Source: Aquificaceae bacterium
Lineage (GTDB): Bacteria > Aquificota > Aquificia > Aquificales > Aquificaceae
Direction: 5' to 3'
Length of the DNA stretch: 6,705 bases
NCBI GenBank assembly: GCA_015487535.1
Contig: WFPN01000296.1
Span: 1 to 6,705 of the forward strand
Made by a program: the position numbers and the translations under genes. Every line of letters starts with the position of its first letter. The stretch's first letter is position 1. Positions 1 to 5,483 of this stretch are shown here, piece by piece. A model generated the notes under the pieces. The model was not told the origin of the DNA, made no database searches, and was given only the letters and a program-made list of their open reading frames with translations.

Positions 1-1
1 A

Positions 2-286
2 GAGGTAGTTGCAAGGAGCGTTAAGATAGAGGTGGTTGGAGAGATCCAGAGGTGCCACTCCGGAGAGGATTCGAAGTTCTACTGTCTTCCAGTAAAGATA
101 CACTTCGACAACGGCGAGGTAAGGGATTACATGCTCAAAGCCCACAACGAACCTAAGGGCCTCGAGAACTTCCTGGCCAACAAGAAAGGCATAAGGGACA
201 GGCTTGAGAAGAGCTTCGTCCTATTGAAGAATGGAGAGATAAGGGTTACCTACGAAAGGGAAGAGGAAACCGCCAAGGCTGAGTGA
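2..286 (+). CDS. Hypothetical protein, 3' part (5' end probably outside the window)
   Basis: I do not recognise this protein. The reading frame is open from base 2, with no stop before the TGA at 284-286, so the gene probably begins left of the window. The only in-frame candidate start inside is GTG at 32. An AAGGAG at 13-18 lies 13 bases ahead of it, too far for a normal ribosome binding site. The visible ~94 residues look like real protein: alternating hydrophobic beta-type segments (KIEVVGEI, VKIHFDNGEV, GEIRVTYE), a central helical part (around GLENFLANKKGIRDRLEK) and a charged Glu-rich tail. Two Cys residues flank a short acidic segment (RCHSGEDSKFYC). There is no signal peptide or membrane segment in view. 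It is the only plus-strand gene and converges with ribF, overlapping its last 37 bases. Its composition matches the neighbours and no competing minus-strand frame covers its first 250 bases, so I judge it genuine. Confidence 0.6.
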   Translation, partial: EVVARSVKIEVVGEIQRCHSGEDSKFYCLPVKIHFDNGEVRDYMLKAHNEPKGLENFLANKKGIRDRLEKSFVLLKNGEIRVTYEREEETAKAE

Positions 287-1200
287 AGGTCCCTCTCTAT
301 CTGTCTCTTCAGTTCCTCCACACTCGAGAACTTTCTCTCCTCCCTGAGGAACTTAAGAAACTCTACCTTCAGCCTCTTTCCCCTGAGATCACCCTCGAAG
401 TTAGGTATGTGAACCTCGAGCACCCTCTTCTTACCGCCGAAGGTGGGCCTCAGCCCGTAGTTGGCAACTCCGGGCATCTCATCTTCCACGAGGACAGCGT
501 ACACGCCCTCCTTCAGGCATAGGTTCTCGGTATCCTTCAGGTTCGCCGTTGGAAAACCTATCTTGGACCCCCTGCCCTCTCCTCTGACAACCTTCCGCCT
601 GACCCAGTACCTCCTCCCCAAGAACTCCTGCGCCTCATCGAGCCTTCCCTCCGAAAGCAGCCTCCTAACCAGAGTGCTGCTTACCACGTGGCCGTTCTTT
701 TTGAATGGGCTCGCGAGCTCAACCTCGAAGCCCAGCCTACTTCCCACCTCCTTAGCGAGCTCAATCTCACCCTCCCTCCTGTATCCGAACCGCCAATCGT
801 GGCCCACGAGAAGAAACCTGCATCTCAGTCTCCTGTATATGATCTCCTCGAGGAAGTCTTTCGCGCTCATCCTGGAGAACTCTCTATCGAACCTTATAAA
901 GCACAGGTAGTCGAGGCCTTCCCTCTCAAGAAGCTCCATCTTCTCCTCAGCGCTGGAGAGCTCACATAGAAACAGCTTTGGGGCCAGAACTTTCAGAGGG
1001 TGGGGACAGAAGGTCACTACCATCGTTTTGAGCCCCCTCTCCTTGGCCCTCTTCTTGAGGGTTCTCACCAGGTACCTGTGTCCAAGGTGGAAGCCGTCGA
1101 AGTTACCTACAACGAGGGCGGTCTCCTCGTCCACGCCCTCCAAGGAGTCCACCCTTATGGGACATCTCTTCTGGGAGAGCTTTAGGAAGAAGGGCTTCAT
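250..1200 (-). CDS. ribF: RibF, bifunctional riboflavin kinase / FAD synthetase
   Basis: This cytosolic enzyme phosphorylates riboflavin to FMN with ATP, then adenylylates FMN to FAD. It has 316 residues, normal for bacterial RibF. The N-terminal nucleotidyltransferase domain shows the GNFDGFHLGH motif at 32-41, FCPHP at 64-68, VGHDWRFGYRREG at 132-144 and the SSTLVR motif at 174-179. The C-terminal riboflavin kinase domain shows GSKIGFPTANL at 211-221, then GVYAV, and the VLEVHIPNF strand carrying the conserved acidic residue. Both halves look intact. The ATG at 1198-1200 follows the HIT gene's stop after 3 bases; no strong Shine-Dalgarno sequence precedes it, so translation is probably coupled to the HIT gene. 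The last ~12 residues overlap the convergent plus-strand gene. It is the third gene of the nitroreductase-HIT-ribF cluster, and its FMN product is the cofactor of nitroreductases. The assignment is secure from motifs alone. Confidence 0.97.
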   Translation of the reverse strand: MKPFFLKLSQKRCPIRVDSLEGVDEETALVVGNFDGFHLGHRYLVRTLKKRAKERGLKTMVVTFCPHPLKVLAPKLFLCELSSAEEKMELLEREGLDYLCFIRFDREFSRMSAKDFLEEIIYRRLRCRFLLVGHDWRFGYRREGEIELAKEVGSRLGFEVELASPFKKNGHVVSSTLVRRLLSEGRLDEAQEFLGRRYWVRRKVVRGEGRGSKIGFPTANLKDTENLCLKEGVYAVLVEDEMPGVANYGLRPTFGGKKRVLEVHIPNFEGDLRGKRLKVEFLKFLREERKFSSVEELKRQIERDLHSALAVSSSLS

Positions 1201-1203
1201 GCC

Positions 1204-1563
1204 TTACCCGGGAGGCCACCCCATAGATCTTCCGCCGATCAGATGGAGATGCAGGTGGAAAACGCTCTGGCCTGCATCCTTGCCCACGTTGAAGACGAGC
1301 CTGTATCCTCCGCTGAGATCCTCCTTCGGAGCCAATCCCTGTTCCTCGGCTATCTTCCTGGCAACGTAGAACATGTGTCCCACGAGGCACTCGTCCTCCG
1401 GCTCAAGGGTCTGTATTCCGAAGATGTGCTTTTTGGGAACTATGAGTATATGAACGGGCGCCACCGGGTTTATGTCGTGGAAGGCATAGACCTGATCGTC
1501 CTCGTAAACCTTCTTTGAGGGGATCTCCCCCTTAACTATCTTGCAGAAGATGCAGTCCTGCAT
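1204..1563 (-). CDS. HIT-family (HINT-type) nucleotide hydrolase/transferase
   Basis: Histidine-triad proteins of the HINT branch cleave nucleoside phosphoramidates and related AMP-X compounds by way of a His-AMP intermediate. The 119-residue length is typical. The N-terminus CIFCKIVKGEIPSKKVYED contains the C4-x2-C7 pair that binds zinc in many members. It is followed by HDINPVAPVHILIVPKKHI at about 29-47. The catalytic triad HLHLHLI has His at 103, 105 and 107, and the protein ends GGRSMGWPPG, the usual HINT ending. No part appears missing. The ATG is at 1561-1563, 10 bases after the nitroreductase stop, with only a weak purine stretch ahead, so translation probably depends on the upstream gene. 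The physiological substrate cannot be read from sequence. Its position next to an FAD synthetase allows, but does not show, action on adenylylated flavin compounds. Confidence 0.95.
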   Translation of the reverse strand: MQDCIFCKIVKGEIPSKKVYEDDQVYAFHDINPVAPVHILIVPKKHIFGIQTLEPEDECLVGHMFYVARKIAEEQGLAPKEDLSGGYRLVFNVGKDAGQSVFHLHLHLIGGRSMGWPPG

Positions 1564-1573
1564 GTTCTCTATT

Positions 1574-2533
1574 TTAAACTATCTTTCCAAACTCCTCGAA
1601 GGTGAACCTGTAAGCCCTCGGAAGGAGCTCCTTCTCCGGATGCCTGTAACCTATCGCTATTATCATGGGAACAATCCTATCCTTACCTATTCCGAGGAAT
1701 CTCTTCAGCTTAGCCTCGTCGAAGCCTTCCATAGGATGGGTCTCGAGCCCAAAGTATCTGGCCACTATCATCACGCACATGGCAAAGAGGGCCGAGTCCC
1801 TTATCGCCTTTCTCTTTCTCTTTTCGGGGCTCTTCCAGCCTGAGAGTATCTGCTCCCATAGCGCTTCCCTCTCCTCCTCCTTTATATACCCGAGCTCAAC
1901 CCAGCTCTCGAGGACCCTGTCCACATGCTCTTCGGCCGCGTTCAGGTTCGCTATCACAACTATGTTGGCGCTCGCATCCTCCACCTTCTGCTGGCCGTAG
2001 CAGATCTCCTTGAGTTTTTCTTTCTTATCCTTGCTCTTTACCACTATGACCTCCCAGGGCTGGAGGTTGTATCCCGAGGGTGCGAGGGCGGATATGTTCA
2101 GGATCTCCTTTATGATCTCGTCGGGCACATCCCTATTGGGATCGAAGAAGGTTATAGATCTCCTCTCCTTTATGTATCTGAGGCACTCCTCCCTTTTCTC
2201 CCTCTCGGAGACCTCCTCTATCCCTTCTATGACACCGCTGACCACCTCCATGAGTCCGGAGGTTGCCTTCGAGGTAAGATCCTGCAAGGTTTTCACCACG
2301 CTTTCGAGTCTGCCACCCATCTGTTTCCTGGTCTCCTGTATTCCCTCCACTATACCCTCTGTTATCTCCTTGACCTTCTCTTTTGAAGGTTGGACACCCT
2401 TTAGGGTCTTCTCCGTTATCTCCTTAACCGTTTGGGTCGTGGCCTTCTGAATGTCCTTGCTCTTTCCGAAGAAGATTTTGAAAAGCTCCCTCGCCTCCTT
2501 TCTCAGATCCTTCTCCTTTTGCTCTTCACCCAT
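1574..2533 (-). CDS. Nitroreductase-family flavoprotein with a repeat-bearing helical N-terminal extension
   Basis: Residues ~117-319 form a nitroreductase-family domain, an FMN enzyme that reduces nitro, quinone or related substrates with NAD(P)H. Visible landmarks are RRSI at 124-127 (FMN phosphate contact in the family), APSGYNLQPWE at 151-161, a central helix around 246-262 and the C-terminal IAIGYRHPEKE at 293-302. Ahead of it lie ~115 residues not found in ordinary nitroreductases, which are about 170-220 residues long. This part is Lys/Glu-rich, predicted helical and built on a repeated pattern: VKEITEKTLKGVQ (36-48), VKEITEGIVEGIQ (54-66) and LMEVVSGVIEGIE (94-106). It has no signal peptide or membrane span. 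I chose the ATG at 2531-2533, six codons inside the longest frame, because AAGGAGGAG stands 4-6 bases before it; the upstream ATG (2549-2551) would place that site within the coding sequence. It begins the cluster that continues with the HIT gene and ribF. Substrate and role of the extension are unknown. Confidence 0.9.
   Translation of the reverse strand: MGEEQKEKDLRKEARELFKIFFGKSKDIQKATTQTVKEITEKTLKGVQPSKEKVKEITEGIVEGIQETRKQMGGRLESVVKTLQDLTSKATSGLMEVVSGVIEGIEEVSEREKREECLRYIKERRSITFFDPNRDVPDEIIKEILNISALAPSGYNLQPWEVIVVKSKDKKEKLKEICYGQQKVEDASANIVVIANLNAAEEHVDRVLESWVELGYIKEEEREALWEQILSGWKSPEKRKRKAIRDSALFAMCVMIVARYFGLETHPMEGFDEAKLKRFLGIGKDRIVPMIIAIGYRHPEKELLPRAYRFTFEEFGKIV
2336..2428 (-). repeat. 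Two-copy repeat inside the nitroreductase N-terminus (54-base period), with a third diverged copy downstream
   Basis: The DNA GTTATCTCCTTRACC (written on the plus strand) occurs at 2361-2375 and 2415-2429, differing at one base of 15. The spacing is exactly 54 bases (18 codons), so both copies encode V-K-E-I-T in the same frame. At protein level the match extends to 13 residues (36-48 and 54-66). A weaker third copy lies at residues 94-106 (bases 2216-2254). This suggests growth of the helical extension by internal duplication. Confidence 0.6.
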
Positions 2534-2607
2534 AGCACTCCTCCTTAACATTAATAATAACCTTTTAGTGAGGTCCTACGCTCCAAGGAGCAGCGGGTGA
2601 AAAGCTC
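2534..2607 (-). other. 74-base intergenic gap between the efflux operon and the flavin cluster
   Basis: This is the largest non-coding gap in the window and the likely border of two transcription units. Reading on the minus strand, a small stem (GGTGA / TCACC, 2596-2612, 7-base loop) includes the adaptor's stop codon. It is followed by a 12-base palindrome, GCTCCAAGGAGC (2580-2591). Neither is followed by a run of T, so neither is a convincing intrinsic terminator. An AT-rich stretch (TTATTATTAA, 2551-2560) just ahead of the ribosome binding site could hold a -10 element, but I see no well-spaced -35. Transcription may therefore read through from the efflux operon, start here, or both. Confidence 0.35.
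2538..2546 (-). promoter_or_regulatory. Strong ribosome binding site fixing the nitroreductase start
   Basis: On the minus strand the sequence AAGGAGGAG ends 4 bases before the ATG at 2531-2533 (6 bases if counted from AAGGAGG). This is the best Shine-Dalgarno match in the second cluster and favours this start over the in-frame ATG at 2549-2551. It also indicates that the nitroreductase gene has its own translation initiation, unlike the HIT gene and ribF after it. Confidence 0.8.
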
Positions 2608-3696
2608 TCACCTCTTTTCTATGGCTACCTCCCCTCCCATTCCTACCCTCAGGAGCTCCCTTCTGCCCTTTACTATCTTCACCTTAAGGGGTATCCTCTG
2701 GGCCACCTTTGTGAACTCCCCCGCGGTAACGTCCCTAGGTATCAGGGCGAACTTCGCGGCGGCCGCCCTTCCTATCTCCTCGACAACTCCCTCGAACTTC
2801 TCCTCCGGATAGGCGTCTATCCTTATCACGGCTCTGTTTCCCTCCTTCACGCCCTTTAGTTTTGTCTCTTCCAGAAGGACAAGCACATAGATATCCCGTG
2901 GATCGTACAGGGCATACACGAACTGGCCGGGCCTTACCACCTCTCCCCTGCTCACGTACCTCTTCACCACGTACCCTTCTATCGGGCTCCTGAGGGTGGT
3001 CTCGTCGATGAGGTTGAGCAGATCCTCTCTTTTCTTTTCCAGGGCCCTGAGCTTCTCTCTCAGAGAGCTTATCCTCCTTTCGAGGCTCTTGAGTCCCTCC
3101 ATCTTGGCATCAAGAACCGAGAGCTTTGAGCGTGCCTGCCTTACCCTTGCCCTGAGGGCGTCCCTCCTGTGGAGCAGAGCCTTAAGCTGAGTGTCCACCT
3201 CCTCGAACTTCCTCGAGGGTACGACTCCCTTCACGTAAAGCTCTCTAAACCTCCGGCTGTCTCTCTCGAGCTGCTTTACCCTAGCTTCGATGGACCTTAT
3301 CTCCTCCAGGAGGTACTCTATCTCTGACCTGACCCCCTCCATGTTACCCAGGATCTCCTTTCTGCTCGCCGAGAGTTTTACCTCCAGCGCCTCTATCTCC
3401 TTCTTCAAGCTATCTATGTTCCTCTCAACCTCCTCGAGCTTGAGCCTGTAATCCCTGTCCTCCAGCTTGGCGAGGGCTTCCCCCTTTCTAACGTAGTCTC
3501 CCTCGTCCCTGAACAGCTCCCGTACTCTCCCGGAGACCCTCTTGTAGGCCACCCTCGTGAAGGTGTCGCTCTCTACGAAAACGGCGTTGGTGATCGCGTG
3601 GGTTAGCCTGTAATGGATCCATTTTGCCCCAAAGACAAGCATGCCCACAGAAAGCAGAACCAAGAGCACGAGGCCCAAAACCTTCGACCTACTCAC
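2608..3696 (-). CDS. HlyD/EmrA-type membrane fusion (periplasmic adaptor) protein
   Basis: This adaptor bridges an inner-membrane exporter to a TolC-type channel. It has 362 residues. A single N-terminal transmembrane segment at about 6-24 is not followed by a cleavage or lipobox motif, so it is a membrane anchor. The first biotinyl-lipoyl half lies around 47-80 (VSGRVRELF, VRKGEALAKLE). A long coiled-coil hairpin spans ~82-232, the second lipoyl half TLRSPIEGYVVKRYVSRGEV begins at 233, and the beta-barrel covers ~260-310. The hairpin turn carries an RLS-like site (R148, L152, S160) for docking to TolC. The start is GTG (3694-3696), with GAGAGGTG at 3704-3711 and a 7-base spacer. The gene overlaps the tolC-type gene by 8 bases, so translation is coupled. 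The single anchor and long hairpin resemble EmrA, whose partner is an MFS pump, but no pump gene follows, so the transporter class is uncertain. Confidence 0.93.
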   Translation of the reverse strand: MSRSKVLGLVLLVLLSVGMLVFGAKWIHYRLTHAITNAVFVESDTFTRVAYKRVSGRVRELFRDEGDYVRKGEALAKLEDRDYRLKLEEVERNIDSLKKEIEALEVKLSASRKEILGNMEGVRSEIEYLLEEIRSIEARVKQLERDSRRFRELYVKGVVPSRKFEEVDTQLKALLHRRDALRARVRQARSKLSVLDAKMEGLKSLERRISSLREKLRALEKKREDLLNLIDETTLRSPIEGYVVKRYVSRGEVVRPGQFVYALYDPRDIYVLVLLEETKLKGVKEGNRAVIRIDAYPEEKFEGVVEEIGRAAAAKFALIPRDVTAGEFTKVAQRIPLKVKIVKGRRELLRVGMGGEVAIEKR

Positions 3697-4954
3697 CTCC
3701 GAGCACCTCTCTGAGCTTGAAGATCTTAAGGGTAAGATCGTACTGGCTCATCTGAAGGGTCTCCTCAGCTGTCTTGAGGTAGCTCTGGGCGTCCAGGACC
3801 TCCGTATTGGTCCCGAGGCCTGCCCTGTACTTTTCCACCGCTATCCTGAGATTCTCCCTCGCATCCTCGAGCTGCTTTTTGGACAGCTCTATCTTTACCT
3901 TCGCAGCTTCTATCTCCTCCAGTAAGTTCCTAAGCTGGAGTTTCAGCTTTTCCTTTAGGTCCTCGTACCTCTTTATCGCCTTGAGGTGCTCTATCTTCGC
4001 CTCCTCTACGGCCCTGAACCTCTTTAAACCGCTGAAGAGGTTCCATCTAAAAACGAAGCTGACGAAGTACCTGTCCTTCGGAAACAGATCGGACTCCTCG
4101 GTCCTCAGGTACACGGCCTCGAAAGCGGCCTGGGGGTAAAAGTAAGACCTAGAGAGCTCCACAGCCTTCTTCGATACATCCACACTCTCCTTCAGGTACT
4201 TGAGCAAGGGCCTGTTCTCAAGTCTTCTGAGCAGGTCCTCGTAATCGAGGTTCGCCTGGGTATGGATGGGGATATCCTCAACCTCCTCCACCTTCATTCC
4301 GGAGAGGTAAGAGAGGTAGTTAAGGGCTTTCCTGTAGTTGGCCTCCGCCGAGGCTAGCTTTTCCTTCACATCGAACAGCTTAACCTTGGTCTCTAGAAGG
4401 TCTTTGTAGGCTACAATTCCCTGATCGTAGAGCTCTCTCACGTCTCTCAGATGGGCCCTCACACGTTCGAGATGCTTCCTATAGACCTCCATCGCCGACC
4501 TCGCCTTGAGAGCATTTATGTAGGCCTCTCTTACCTTGTACAGTATCTCGTTCTTCTTCTCCTCGAGCATGTATCTCTGCGAGCCTTCCAGCTTCTTAGA
4601 TATCTCGTACCTCTTTATGTCTGGGAGGTTGAACAGGTTCTGGATCAGCTGAAAGGTAAACTTGGGATAGCTTCCCTCCACGAAGACAAACTCCCTAGGG
4701 GGTGCGGGAGGTATCTGGAAGGTGAAGCTCTGCTTCCGAGCTAGGTTGAAGGAGGCTTCGAGGTTCAGGACGGGGAGAAAGCTGCCAAGCTCCTTGAGAC
4801 GCTCCTGGCGCTTCTTCTCTATCTCGAGTTTCTCTATCTGCACTTCGTAGTAGCTCTTCAGAGCCGCCTCCTCTACCTCCCTGAGGCTAACTCCAAAGGA
4901 TAGGGTTATGGCGCTCAGGAGTAAACACCAAGCTCTCTTAAAACCTCCATCCAT
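3689..4954 (-). CDS. TolC-family outer-membrane efflux channel
   Basis: This is the outer-membrane/periplasmic tunnel of a tripartite export system, expected to work as a trimer. It has 421 residues, normal for the family. A signal peptide is clear: MDGGFKR, then a hydrophobic core from about 8 to 20, with cleavage probably near residues 21-23. No lipobox is seen. Two structural repeats follow. The first has strands around 62-105 and a long helical region. The second begins with RPLLKYL (248-254) and contains YPQ (273-275), WNLFSGLKR (304-312) and the hallmark YRAGLGTNTEVLDAQ at 376-390. The ATG at 4952-4954 has AAGAGGTGA at 4962-4970 with a 7-base spacer, which supports this start. That site lies inside tetR, whose end overlaps this gene by 40 bases. 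The 3' end overlaps the adaptor gene by 8 bases. Expression should follow the TetR-controlled promoter upstream. Confidence 0.95.
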   Translation of the reverse strand: MDGGFKRAWCLLLSAITLSFGVSLREVEEAALKSYYEVQIEKLEIEKKRQERLKELGSFLPVLNLEASFNLARKQSFTFQIPPAPPREFVFVEGSYPKFTFQLIQNLFNLPDIKRYEISKKLEGSQRYMLEEKKNEILYKVREAYINALKARSAMEVYRKHLERVRAHLRDVRELYDQGIVAYKDLLETKVKLFDVKEKLASAEANYRKALNYLSYLSGMKVEEVEDIPIHTQANLDYEDLLRRLENRPLLKYLKESVDVSKKAVELSRSYFYPQAAFEAVYLRTEESDLFPKDRYFVSFVFRWNLFSGLKRFRAVEEAKIEHLKAIKRYEDLKEKLKLQLRNLLEEIEAAKVKIELSKKQLEDARENLRIAVEKYRAGLGTNTEVLDAQSYLKTAEETLQMSQYDLTLKIFKLREVLGGE

Positions 4955-5475
4955 TTACCGTTCACCTCTTCCCCGGTGAGTATCAGGAGTTCTATAAGGT
5001 GTCTTGCCGTTCCCATCAGGATGTGAGCCTTCACTTCGGCCCTCTCAACTCGGAGGAGTTCCAGGACCTCCCTAGTTTCCCTTAAAAGGATCTCCTTACT
5101 CTCCCTGTAGAACTCCTGAAACTTCCTGTCAGTGCATATAGCTTCGAAGAAGAGTATCTTGGCAAGCTCCTTCTCCCTTACCATAAGCTCGAAGGGCTTC
5201 ACGAAAACGAGATCCTTCCCTATATCAAAGTTTCCTTCAGATATGGCTCTCTTACCTTCTTCGATAAGGGCAAGTATCTCTTCCCTGACCGAAAGGAGGA
5301 GCTCCAGAAGGAACTCCTCTTTGCTCTTGAAGTAGATATAAAAGGTCCCGTGTGCGAGACCTGCCTCTGAGGTTATGTCAGAGACCCTCGCCCCGTGGAA
5401 GCCTTTTCTAAAGATAACCCTCTTGCCCGCCTCTATGAGTCTGCTCCTGGTGTCCTGAGCCACTGACTGACCCAT
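4915..5475 (-). CDS. TetR/AcrR-family transcriptional repressor
   Basis: This is a ligand-responsive DNA-binding dimer, likely the local repressor of its own efflux operon. It has 186 residues, at the short end of the usual range. The N-terminal helix-turn-helix domain spans about 8-55: RSRLIEAGKRVIFRKGFHG, then VSDITSEAGLAHGTFYIYF and KSKEEF, the classic TetR signature. The remaining ~130 residues are helical and variable, as expected for the ligand and dimer domain, so the inducer cannot be predicted. The ATG (5473-5475) has no Shine-Dalgarno sequence and lies within the operator and about 8 bases after a -10-like TATATT, which points to a leaderless or nearly leaderless mRNA. A GTG four codons later also lacks a binding site. 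The 3' end overlaps the tolC-type gene by 40 bases, placing repressor, channel and adaptor in one operon. Confidence 0.94.
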   Translation of the reverse strand: MGQSVAQDTRSRLIEAGKRVIFRKGFHGARVSDITSEAGLAHGTFYIYFKSKEEFLLELLLSVREEILALIEEGKRAISEGNFDIGKDLVFVKPFELMVREKELAKILFFEAICTDRKFQEFYRESKEILLRETREVLELLRVERAEVKAHILMGTARHLIELLILTGEEVNGKWMEVLRELGVYS

Positions 5476-5483
5476 CAGTTAGT
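5462..5483. promoter_or_regulatory. Probable TetR operator (22-bp inverted repeat)
   Basis: On the plus strand the left half ACTGACTGA (5462-5470) and right half TCAGTTAGT (5475-5483) are separated by CCCA (5471-5474). They are inverted repeats matching at 8 of 9 positions. Size and TGACTGA-type half-sites are typical of TetR-family operators. The site covers the tetR start codon (5473-5475) and the stop codon of the upstream beta-helix gene (5479-5481), and sits directly after the -10-like element. A bound repressor would block promoter clearance, giving autoregulation of the tetR-tolC-adaptor operon. I saw no second copy in the window. Binding by this particular TetR is inferred. Confidence 0.75.

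Noticed and set aside
461..910. Plus-strand open frame of 149 codons opposite ribF
   Set aside because: It lies wholly antisense to a well-supported ribF; the translation is Ser/Leu/Pro-rich with no recognisable motif, as expected of an antisense shadow.
1103..1390. Minus-strand frame of 95 codons spanning the HIT-ribF junction
   Set aside because: It overlaps both genes in another frame, is Arg/Gly-rich and shows no family features; the real HIT and ribF frames account for this sequence.
1925..2450. Two long plus-strand frames (153 and 146 codons) opposite the nitroreductase
   Set aside because: They arise from the Lys/Glu-rich helical coding on the other strand. The hydrophobic translations look membrane-like only because GAG/AAG codons read antisense as Leu/Phe codons.
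2549..2551. Upstream ATG as the nitroreductase start
   Set aside because: It would put the strong AAGGAGGAG ribosome binding site inside the coding region; the ATG at 2531-2533 is properly spaced from that site.
2580..2612. Palindrome and small stem after the adaptor gene as an intrinsic terminator
   Set aside because: Stems are only about 5 bp, the palindrome leaves too small a loop and no T-run follows on the transcribed strand. Kept only as a note on the intergenic gap.
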